A program made the position numbers and the translations under genes. From Paracoccaceae bacterium (GTDB lineage: Bacteria; Pseudomonadota; Alphaproteobacteria; Rhodobacterales; Rhodobacteraceae): DNA of 16,414 nucleotides. Each line of letters begins with the position of its first letter. Positions within the stretch are counted from its first letter, which is position 1. Below, piece by piece: positions 6,758-13,468 of this stretch. The stretch covers positions 1 to 16,414 of the forward strand of contig SPLB01000133.1 of assembly GCA_004566265.1 (NCBI GenBank), in the 5' to 3' direction. The notes below the pieces were generated by a model, which saw nothing but the letters and a program-made list of their open reading frames with translations, was not told where the DNA came from and made no database searches.

Positions 6758-7897
6758 TTAATTCAACGGGGTCACCGCGCCACCTTGCCATGGCGGAGAA
6801 ATTGCAGATGTGTTGCTGTGCGCGGCCATGCGTTCAAGGTTCACGATCGTAGACAGCATAATGCGGTCATGGCTCCAATCGGCAGGGCGTTGGATAAACA
6901 GAGCGGTGGACAGAACCACCAAAATAAACAAGCCACAAACCATTGCCCAAACAGGACCGTGCCCTGCGGTTTTGTCGCTTTTGGTCACAGCAAAAATACG
7001 TCTGGCGAGAAATGGCATTTGGCGGATTTCACGCGGGTCCAGAAGGGCTGCAACAGGGCCGCGCTCGGTTTTATGGCCCGGTGCGCCTTGTGCCGCCCGA
7101 GTTGCGCGGATCAAGCATTCACAATAGGCGCGGGCGTCAAAACGGTCTCTCGCGCCCAGGGCTTGATCGCAAGCAAGTTCCCGAATGCTGCGGATGTCGC
7201 GGCGCCACAGGTAAAACGCCGGGTTCCAAAACAGTACCGGTCGCAGCAGTTCGAGCAAGATCGCCATTTCAATGTCCTTCTGGCGAAAGTGCTGAATTTC
7301 ATGAGCCAAAGTCAGCCGCAGATCCTCGGGGGAGGACAGCACGTGTTCCGGGATCACCACATAGAGGTGCCAAAGACCGCGCGTTGAATAGGCGATAGGA
7401 GCTGTTTCGCTGATCACCAGATGTAAACGGCCAATGCGTTTCCATAAGAAAGCCTCCTGAAGTGCGCAGCGCACGTGCCAGACAGCGCGCCCGAAAGAGG
7501 CAAGGCTCAGGAACGCGCCACCCAGACCTAAGGTTAGAACAAAGTGGCTCCAGATGGTGGACTGATTGGCAATCGTGCGGACAGCGTCGTCGCGCAGCCC
7601 AATCATGCCTTCGAATTGTGCAGCGCTCAGGTTCACATTGCCTTGCAGGTATTGCGCCACCAGCACGTCAGATAGAGTGGGCGCGTGACCCAGATCAAGC
7701 GCGTTGAAACACAACGCCAAAAAGGGGGCAGCAGACAGAAAGAAGGTCATGCTGTTGAGAAGTCGAAGCTGAGACTGAAAGGCGTGAGCCGCGGTGCTGC
7801 GTGCCAGAGCGGTTCGGGCCAAGAACCAGAAACCGGCTCCCACCAGTACCAGCAGATTGAGGTCGATATATGCATTTAGCAGCGCCTCAGCTTGCAT
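6758..7897 (-). CDS. M56-family membrane metallopeptidase, BlaR1-like without sensor domain
   Basis: The 379-residue protein begins inside the 3' end of the blaI-like gene. Hydrophobic helices are seen at about 12-30, 48-66, 115-135 and 315-335. A cytoplasm-facing zinc site, AHEIQH (His199, Glu200, His203), has its third ligand in RELACDQ (Glu240). This is the M56 arrangement of BlaR1/MecR1. BlaR1 is near 600 residues because a penicillin-binding domain follows the last helix. Here only about 44 residues follow it, so there is no beta-lactam sensor and the signal must differ. By analogy it would cleave or inactivate the BlaI-like repressor encoded just upstream. The two genes form an operon with overlap. 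Confidence 0.85.
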   Translation of the reverse strand: MQAEALLNAYIDLNLLVLVGAGFWFLARTALARSTAAHAFQSQLRLLNSMTFFLSAAPFLALCFNALDLGHAPTLSDVLVAQYLQGNVNLSAAQFEGMIGLRDDAVRTIANQSTIWSHFVLTLGLGGAFLSLASFGRAVWHVRCALQEAFLWKRIGRLHLVISETAPIAYSTRGLWHLYVVIPEHVLSSPEDLRLTLAHEIQHFRQKDIEMAILLELLRPVLFWNPAFYLWRRDIRSIRELACDQALGARDRFDARAYCECLIRATRAAQGAPGHKTERGPVAALLDPREIRQMPFLARRIFAVTKSDKTAGHGPVWAMVCGLFILVVLSTALFIQRPADWSHDRIMLSTIVNLERMAAHSNTSAISPPWQGGAVTPLN

Positions 7898-8282
7898 TGT
7901 CCCCCAGCCTTTCGTTCAACAATCTCCGCATTTCCTCGAGCATGTCATTCGTGATGTGCTCATCATCCACAAGACGCGCAACCAGCGCGGTTGGAGTCCC
8001 ATTGAAGAGTTTTCGTGACAGGTCGCGCAGTGTCTTCTGCTGGTAGTCCGCCTTCGGAATGGCGGGTTGATAGACCAGAGAACGATCCATGCGGATCGAC
8101 GTCAGGAAGCCTTTTTGCTCCATGATCTTTAGCACTGTCGCCACCGATGTATACGCACGCTCCTGCGCTTTGTTTAGCTCTGCCAGAATATCACGCACAC
8201 TGCCTTGGCCCAGATCCCAGACCACGGACATGAACTCGAGTTCGACCTCAGTCATCAGTGTTCGATTGTGTTTCTTGCGCAT
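7887..8282 (-). CDS. BlaI/MecI/CopY-family transcriptional repressor
   Basis: The 131-residue protein has the family layout: a winged helix at about 10-75, beginning with LTEVELEFM-like residues and including VRDILAEL and YTSVATVLKIMEQKGFL, then a C-terminal dimerisation helix region (80-125). Such repressors bind dyads in their own promoter and are released by proteolysis through an M56 partner. That partner is the next gene, whose start overlaps this stop by 11 bases, indicating translational coupling. The ribosome binding site is weak (GAGG three bases before ATG). A 5-bp dyad CTGCC-N12-GGCAG at 8294-8315 lies right before the start and could be an operator, but it is not a clear Bla-box. 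No beta-lactamase gene is nearby. Confidence 0.9.
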   Translation of the reverse strand: MRKKHNRTLMTEVELEFMSVVWDLGQGSVRDILAELNKAQERAYTSVATVLKIMEQKGFLTSIRMDRSLVYQPAIPKADYQQKTLRDLSRKLFNGTPTALVARLVDDEHITNDMLEEMRRLLNERLGDNAS

Positions 8283-9018
8283 AAGCCTCTGAGCTGCCTT
8301 TACTATGATGGGCAGAGGTCACTAGGGGGTAAGCGGCCTCTTTTTCGGTCAATGAATTACAAGTTTAGACGAATTTCCAAATCTGCCAAAGCCTTTTCCT
8401 GCCGCGCGCCAAATCCCGACATCAGACTAATCAAGTACGGAAATCCGCCCCGGGAATTGCCAGCGCACGGAAATCAAAGAAGGGAAAGTGGCGACTTAGC
8501 GGGCTGAGGAAGATTTTCCGAGACGCCCCGCCGAGCTTCCGTATCTCCAGCGCGATCGGGAAAAACCTGCGATTGGGATGCCGATCAAGAAGAGAATCCC
8601 AGTGAGAAACAAGCAGTAAGTCTGGTGCAGCCCATACAGTCGAAAAATATCAAAAAACCGGATCAAGAATGTGAACGGGAATTGCCATCTCAGCGCTGTT
8701 TGGAAGCGGTCCGCCCGGAAGGCTTGCTGGAACCAGTCCAGGCCCTGCACGAAAAAGAGATTGTCGCCACAGCTTCCCCAAACAGAGTGTAGGCTGAGGT
8801 TTGCGGACGCAGGCGGCGAATACAAAACCGTAAATAGCATCCTTGATCACTCAAGGCGCGGTCGAGGCCCGATGGGGCCACCCCGCAGAGCCCATCGGCG
8901 CCGCCGGGTGAGGTCCATCATAACCGCTGTTGTGTCAAGGGCAACAAATCATTGTGGCATTGATGCAATAGCGGGCAGACGGTGCGTGAAGCAGAGCACC
9001 GACTGTTAATTGAGACAA
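8283..9018. other. 736-base gene-poor region, possibly decayed coding sequence
   Basis: No confident gene is seen between the blaI-like gene and the solute-binding protein. The minus strand holds a 114-codon open frame (8496-8840) whose middle, about residues 52-92, is strongly hydrophobic (LIRFFDIF ... LTGILFLIGIPIAGF). It has no spaced ribosome binding site. It may be a fragment of a lost membrane protein. Dyads include CCTTGA-TCAC-TCAAGG (8841-8856) and CCGATGGG-N14-CCCATCGG (8869-8898). Confidence 0.35.
8976..9005 (-). terminator. Hairpin after the solute-binding protein gene
   Basis: On the minus strand CAGTCGGTGC and GCACCGTCTG form a 10-bp stem with one mismatch and a 10-base loop, 13 bases after the stop codon at 9019. 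No T run follows, so it may stabilise the 3' end rather than terminate by itself. Confidence 0.4.
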
Positions 9019-10752
9019 TTAGTCTTGGGCCCAGCGGGCGACCAATTCTTCGTAGGTCACGGTTTCACCTTGCGGTTTTTCATTCTCGAGCTTGGGCTTG
9101 GCGCCGCCATTGGCGTACCACCACTCTGCATCTTTGTGTTCATTCAAACGTGGACCGCAGCCGCCGTAGGTCTCCGCTTCCTCGTCCGCACGCTGCATCC
9201 GAGCCATAGAGATGTCCAATTCCTCTGCCAAGCGATCCATGGCTTCTTGTGGCGTGATTGCACCGGAGTTGACATCCCCAATTCGTTGCCACCAGATCTG
9301 TGCCAGTTCCGGATAATCTGGGACGTTCACGCCTGTTGGGGACCAGGCTACGCGATCAGGCGAGCGATAGAACTCGACCAGACCGCCCAGTTTCGGCGCA
9401 CGCTCGGAGAAGCTTGTGTGGTTGATAGAGCTATCACGGATAAAGGTTAAACCTACGTGGGATTTCTTCAGGTCCACGGTTTTAGAGACCACAAACTGGG
9501 CATAGAGCCATGCAGCCCTGGCGCGCTCAAGCGGGGTGGACTTCAGGAAGGTCCAGGAGCCGACGTCTTGATAGCCAACCTTTTGGCCTTTTTGCCAGTA
9601 TGCTCCGTGCGGTGATGGTGCCATCCGCCACAGTGGGATGCCGTTGTCGTCGACAGTATTGTTACCTTCTGATTTCGGTTTCACCATGGAAGCGGTAAAG
9701 GCAGTGTACCAGAAAATCTGCTGCGCCACATTGCCTTGCGCCAGTGCCGGTAGAGACTGGTAGAAGTCATAAGACACAGCACCCGGCGGGGCGTACTTGC
9801 GCAGCCACTCGTCCCACTTGCGTATTGCATAGACAGCTGCGGGGCCGTTTGCTGAACCACCACGAGTGACGCTGGCGCCCGCCGGGTTGCAGCTGTCTGC
9901 TTCCATGCGAATGCCCCATTCGTCGATTGGAACGCCGTTCGGTTCACCTTTGGAGCCCGCGCCCGCCATGGAGAGCCATGCGTCCGTTATGCGCCAGCCA
10001 AGGTCGGGGGCGCGTTTGCCGTAATCCATATGGCCATAGATTGGAATGCCATCGATTTCCTGCACCTCTTCCGAGAAGAATTCAGCGATATCCTCGTAAG
10101 CGGACCAGTTGATCGGAACGCCCAGGTCGTAGCCGTACTTCTCTTTGAAGGCAATTTTCAGATCATTGCGGTCAAACCAGTCTTTTCGGAACCAGTATAG
10201 GTTTGCAAACTGCTGGTCCGGGAGCTGATACAGGTTGCCGTCAGGGCCGGTGGTGAACTGGGTACCCATGAAGTCATCTAGGTCCAGACCGGGATTGGTC
10301 ACGCCTGAGAAATCACCCGTCATCATGGCGCTCAGATTATAGGCCTGCTGCAGGCGCGAATGTGTGCCAATCAGGTCGCTGTCATTGACATAGGCGTCAT
10401 ACAGGTTGCGCTTGGTCTGCATCTGCGTTTGAAGCGCCTGCACAACCTCGCCTTCGCCAAGAATTTGGTGGTTCACTCTGATGCCGGTAATGTCCTCGAA
10501 TGCCTTGGCTAAGACCGCTGCTTCGTACACGTGCGTGGGAATCCCTTCTGATAGCACGTTGATTTTCATGCCTTTGTAAGGTTTCGCAGCGGTCATAAAC
10601 CACTGCATTTCCGACAACTGTTCGTCCTTGGTCAGGACTGAAGGCTGGAACTCTTCGTCAATCCACTTCCTCGCGGCGGCCCCGTCGGCATGTGCCGCCT
10701 GACATGCAACTACGGCAAGTGCTGCAGTTGCGGACAACAGATACGTTGGCAT
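9019..10752 (-). CDS. glpV: ABC transporter solute-binding protein, glycerol (GlpV-like)
   Basis: The 577-residue periplasmic protein closely resembles, as I remember the family, GlpV of the rhizobial and roseobacterial glycerol ABC importer. Recognisable stretches include EGEVVQALQTQMQT, NDSDLIGTHSRLQ, GPDGNLYQLPDQQFANLYWFR, DYGKRAPDLGWR and GGCGPRLNEHKD. The ATG at 10752 has GGGAGGAG just upstream. Its signal peptide (about 1-22, ending QAAHA) lacks basic residues. A TTG six codons earlier would add KGRRE but has no ribosome binding site. Cys17 in VVAC loosely fits a lipobox, so lipid anchoring is not excluded. The usual glpPQ permeases, glpST ATPases and small DUF2160 membrane protein are absent on both sides, so this is an orphan or displaced copy. 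Confidence 0.88.
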   Translation of the reverse strand: MPTYLLSATAALAVVACQAAHADGAAARKWIDEEFQPSVLTKDEQLSEMQWFMTAAKPYKGMKINVLSEGIPTHVYEAAVLAKAFEDITGIRVNHQILGEGEVVQALQTQMQTKRNLYDAYVNDSDLIGTHSRLQQAYNLSAMMTGDFSGVTNPGLDLDDFMGTQFTTGPDGNLYQLPDQQFANLYWFRKDWFDRNDLKIAFKEKYGYDLGVPINWSAYEDIAEFFSEEVQEIDGIPIYGHMDYGKRAPDLGWRITDAWLSMAGAGSKGEPNGVPIDEWGIRMEADSCNPAGASVTRGGSANGPAAVYAIRKWDEWLRKYAPPGAVSYDFYQSLPALAQGNVAQQIFWYTAFTASMVKPKSEGNNTVDDNGIPLWRMAPSPHGAYWQKGQKVGYQDVGSWTFLKSTPLERARAAWLYAQFVVSKTVDLKKSHVGLTFIRDSSINHTSFSERAPKLGGLVEFYRSPDRVAWSPTGVNVPDYPELAQIWWQRIGDVNSGAITPQEAMDRLAEELDISMARMQRADEEAETYGGCGPRLNEHKDAEWWYANGGAKPKLENEKPQGETVTYEELVARWAQD

Positions 10753-10995
10753 CTCTCTCCTCCCTTTCAAGTAGCTAACACGGTCCGCCTTTTCAGTGCA
10801 TCGAGGCGATTTACGGATAGTTTTGTTTTGAGCGGAAAAGCAATGCAAGAGCTCGATTTTTGCATAAATACCTGATATTGAATTGTTTTAATTTAATCAT
10901 CATCAGTTATTCATGCGTCGTTACAATGGTGTTTTACGGCGTGAATGGTGTTTTGGGTATCGCGGCGCCTCAGGAATGGGGTTAAGAAAACCGCC
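10753..10995. promoter_or_regulatory. Divergent promoter region, glpV-like gene and RNA methyltransferase
   Basis: This 243-base spacer separates two divergent genes and must carry both promoters. Its middle (about 10845-10915) is AT-rich. Near the methyltransferase side the 11-mer AATGGTGTTTT occurs twice in direct orientation, at 10925-10935 and 10944-10954, a 19-base period that suggests tandem binding of a regulator on one DNA face. No reliable -35/-10 pair could be fixed by eye. Confidence 0.4.
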
Positions 10996-12117
10996 ATGAA
11001 AAAGACGCAAACTTTCGAAATCTTCCTGGTTGTACCACCCGGTCTTGAACAGAGCCTTTGGAAAGAAGCCCGGGCCAAGGACTTCCCTTCGGCACGTTAC
11101 ACCACCGGAGGCGTGACCCTGAAGGGGGGGTGGGAAGATGTTTGGCGTGCCAATCTGGTCCTGCGCGGTGCGACGCGCGTTTTGGTGCGGATTGGGGAGT
11201 TTCGGGCCTTCCACCTGGCGCAGTTGGACAAGCGCTGCCACAAGTTTGAGTGGAATAAGTTTCTGCGTCCTGATGTTCCCGTTCGTGTCGAAGCGGTTAC
11301 CAATAAAAAGTCCAAGATCTATCACGCGGGCGCCGCCAAAGAACGGGTGGAGCGGTCGATTTCAAACACCTTGGGAGCGGAGATTTCCGACGAAGCCGAG
11401 GTCACGGTCAAGCTGCGCATTGAGAGCAACCTGTGTGTGTTCAGCTTAGACACATCTGGCGAAGCCCTACACAAGCGCGGCCACAAGGCGGCTGTGGGCA
11501 AGGCGCCTATGCGCGAAACACTTGCTGCGCTGTTTCTTGGAGCTTGTGGGTATGACGGACAAGAACCTGTGTTGGACCCGATGTGCGGCTCAGGCACCTT
11601 TGTGCTGGAAGCCGCCGAGATCGCAACCGGGATGATCCCCGGTCGGGCGCGGAAGTTTGCGTTTGAAAAGCTCGCAACCTTTGATTCCGATGACTTTGCG
11701 ATGGTGCGCGCCTCACTGCCTGGGCCGCAAGAAACATCGCTGTCGTTTTTCGGGTCAGACCGCAATGCAGGTGCGATCGACAATGCCACCGCCAATGCAG
11801 AACGCGCCGGTCTTTCTTCCAACTGTCATTTCCGTCAGGCGGCGATCAGCAACCTGCTATGCCCTGAAGGGGATTCTGGTCTTGTGATCATCAACCCGCC
11901 CTATGGGGCGCGAATTAGCAATAAAAAACAGCTGTTTGCGCTTTATGCTTCTTTGGGCGCCGTGCTGCGTGAACGGTTTTCTGGTTGGCGCGTCGGCCTA
12001 GTCACCACCGACGGCCAATTGGCCCGGGCGACGAAACTGCCGTTGCTTCCGGAAAGTGGACCCATTGATCATGGGGGTCTGCGGGTCAAACTGTACCAGA
12101 CGGACGCTCTGCCATAG
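10996..12117 (+). CDS. THUMP-domain class I SAM-dependent RNA methyltransferase
   Basis: The start at 10996 (MKKTQTFEIFLV) gives 373 residues. The in-frame ATG at 10945 falls in the direct repeat and has no ribosome binding site, and even the chosen start has a weak one. The ferredoxin-like and THUMP part covers about 1-155 and ends in the conserved LHKRGHK (158-164). The methyltransferase domain shows motif I DPMCGSGTF (194-202), an FGSDRN acidic loop (252-257) and the catalytic NPPYG (300-304), typical of N2-guanine methylation. The family includes the RlmL N-terminal module (m2G2445 of 23S rRNA) and TrmN/Trm14 (m2G6 of tRNA). The exact substrate cannot be decided here. It converges on the dgoK-like gene with only three bases between stops. 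Confidence 0.93.
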   Translation: MKKTQTFEIFLVVPPGLEQSLWKEARAKDFPSARYTTGGVTLKGGWEDVWRANLVLRGATRVLVRIGEFRAFHLAQLDKRCHKFEWNKFLRPDVPVRVEAVTNKKSKIYHAGAAKERVERSISNTLGAEISDEAEVTVKLRIESNLCVFSLDTSGEALHKRGHKAAVGKAPMRETLAALFLGACGYDGQEPVLDPMCGSGTFVLEAAEIATGMIPGRARKFAFEKLATFDSDDFAMVRASLPGPQETSLSFFGSDRNAGAIDNATANAERAGLSSNCHFRQAAISNLLCPEGDSGLVIINPPYGARISNKKQLFALYASLGAVLRERFSGWRVGLVTTDGQLARATKLPLLPESGPIDHGGLRVKLYQTDALP

Positions 12118-12120
12118 CGT

Positions 12121-12939
12121 TTAGCCCTCTTTACGGGCCCAGGCGCGTTCGAACCCCAGCCGAGTGAGGCGGGCTTCGTCCGTACGAAGTACGGGCAATC
12201 CCAGCCTTTCGATCGCCGTGTGATAGGGTGCCTCCAACCCGGTTGGCGCAATCAAAGCAAGGTTCTGACCCAGCCAATAGGGGCGGGCAGCCGCAAGCTC
12301 CGCCCCAAGGCACGCGCCCCACATCTGGCCCAAAGCGATCTCATTTGTCAGCGCGCCCAGTTTCAATCCGGTCTGCGCTTCGGCCAATCGAAGGGCCATC
12401 CGTTCCGGGCGACTTATCACATCCTCAGCCATTTTGCGCAGGGTGGCGGGGTCTGGTAGGGCGACCGGTGAACCGCCCAGTGAACCGCCTAGAAACCCTT
12501 CTAGAAGCTGCAAAGTGGCAAAGGACTGGAAGCTCACTACCTCTTCAGCACTGACCTGTACCCAGTGGGTCGTGCGGCCCGGCAGGCACAGGACACCGTC
12601 CCAATCCGGATTCAGGCTTAGAAAAGCATCAATTCGCAGGGCGGCTGCTTCCAAGACGCCGAGTGGTGCCTTTTGAGTCAGAGTTGCCGTTGCGTGAAGA
12701 CCTTGTTGGTTGCCGCGCAGGGGTTTTAGCCGTGCAGGTTTTTCCGGAACCGCAGCCCCCGGAGTGCCGGGCAAACCTGCGACCAAGATCTCTGCTCCGG
12801 GGGCCAGGTCCGCGGCCTGGGCGAGGTCGGCGACGGTTTGAGGTTGGGTTTCAATGCCGCCCATGATCCAGGCCCGCCACGGGCTCTGGTCAGCGTCTAG
12901 GGCAATCCATGTCGATGAAACAAAGCCAGTTGAAGCCAT
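12121..12939 (-). CDS. dgoK: Diverged 2-dehydro-3-deoxygalactonokinase-family protein
   Basis: The start has AGGAG eight bases upstream and gives 272 residues, shorter than the usual 290-300 of DgoK. The family is recognised from the order of elements: an N-terminal IALDADQSPWRAW (12-24) where DgoK has a DWGTSxxRAW-type phosphate loop, CLPGRTTHWV (118-127) where DgoK has LPGTHSKWV, and then the FATLQLLEGFL segment (140-150). DgoK phosphorylates 2-keto-3-deoxygalactonate for galactose or galactonate breakdown. The altered phosphate loop and TTHW motif question kinase activity, so it may have a changed substrate or be non-catalytic. No aldolase or sugar transporter lies beside it. A 12-bp tandem duplication (12468-12491) creates GGSLGGSP. 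Confidence 0.65.
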   Translation of the reverse strand: MASTGFVSSTWIALDADQSPWRAWIMGGIETQPQTVADLAQAADLAPGAEILVAGLPGTPGAAVPEKPARLKPLRGNQQGLHATATLTQKAPLGVLEAAALRIDAFLSLNPDWDGVLCLPGRTTHWVQVSAEEVVSFQSFATLQLLEGFLGGSLGGSPVALPDPATLRKMAEDVISRPERMALRLAEAQTGLKLGALTNEIALGQMWGACLGAELAAARPYWLGQNLALIAPTGLEAPYHTAIERLGLPVLRTDEARLTRLGFERAWARKEG

Positions 12940-13302
12940 GGGCAGGTCTCCTGATAGGGGCCGAAGGGGAATTCCGGGAGAGCATCCCCGATTTCTTGCC
13001 GCAGCTTGTCGAAAAGTACAATGGCCGCGCCGATTGCCCGGGACCCAATACTTTAGCGTACGGCTTTAGTCCAATTCGCATTGGAGTTTCCACACATGTC
13101 GATTTAGTAAAGATATGAGAATGCAATCCATAGTAGAGAGATTTGCTTTTGAAGACACTCAAATGTCTTCAGCGCTATATTTTTTTGGCGCGCTCAGTCC
13201 CGTATACGCAACAAGTGAAGGAAGTGATATGACGTTAGTATGGCCTCCTTGCATTGTTGTTTTCAACGTTTGAAATTCTGATACCAATTTGAAAGAGGCA
13301 AA
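12940..13302. other. 363-base spacer with dyads upstream of the micro-ORFs
   Basis: No ordinary gene is seen here. Structures include the dyad TCCAAT-TCGC-ATTGGA (13070-13085) and GAAGACA-ctcaaa-TGTCTTC (13151-13170). The latter is followed after nine bases by a run of T residues (13180-13186), so it is an operator or a poor terminator. The left part probably holds the dgoK promoter, and the right part the promoter for the micro-ORFs and the AraC gene. The segment from about 13050 to 13300 is AT-rich against its neighbours. A 14-codon open frame at 13229-13273 is listed separately. Confidence 0.4.
13229..13273 (+). CDS. Possible 14-residue leader peptide
   Basis: An ATG with AAGGAAG upstream opens a 14-codon frame (MTLVWPPCIVVFNV) that stops 29 bases before the Cys-rich micro-ORF. 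It includes Trp, two prolines and one Cys. The good spacing to a ribosome binding site is the only support. Frames this short arise often by chance, so it is a weak call. Confidence 0.2.
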   Translation: MTLVWPPCIVVFNV

Positions 13303-13419
13303 ATGACCGACTTCCAGAGACCCAATAATCTGATTGCGAAGTTGCTTTCGAATGATGCTGACAAATCATTGATCTGCAACAACCTCTTTTGCTGCGCGAT
13401 GTGCGGCTGCATCAGCTGA
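13303..13419 (+). CDS. Cys-rich 38-residue peptide of unknown function
   Basis: An ATG follows AAGAGG by four bases and opens a 38-codon frame. The first 24 residues are polar to amphipathic (MTDFQRPNNLIAKLLSNDAD is residues 1-20) and contain no Cys. The last 14 are ICNNLFCCAMCGCIS from residue 24, with Cys at 25, 30, 31, 34 and 36. This split into a leader-like N-terminus and a Cys-dense end resembles RiPP precursors, small metal-binding peptides and Cys-containing regulatory leader peptides. The stop lies 49 bases before the likely start of the AraC-family gene on the same strand, so they may share a transcript. No maturation enzyme is in the window. I do not recognise the peptide. It would be missed by most gene callers because of its length. 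Confidence 0.42.
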   Translation: MTDFQRPNNLIAKLLSNDADKSLICNNLFCCAMCGCIS

Positions 13420-13468
13420 ACCAGTTTCGCGTCTTACGGTCGGCCAAATGTACGAGGAAAGGCAGGGA

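Noticed and set aside
8294..8315. Bla-box operator before the blaI-like gene
   Set aside because: Only a 5-bp dyad is seen and the centre does not match the known TACA/TGTA pattern, so it is not listed as a site of its own.
8352..8507. Short plus-strand frame beginning MNYKFRR
   Set aside because: No ribosome binding site and no recognisable product.
12145..12160. tRNA-like GTTCGAACCCC stretch
   Set aside because: It resembles a T-loop, but no acceptor or anticodon stems surround it and it lies inside the dgoK-like coding sequence.
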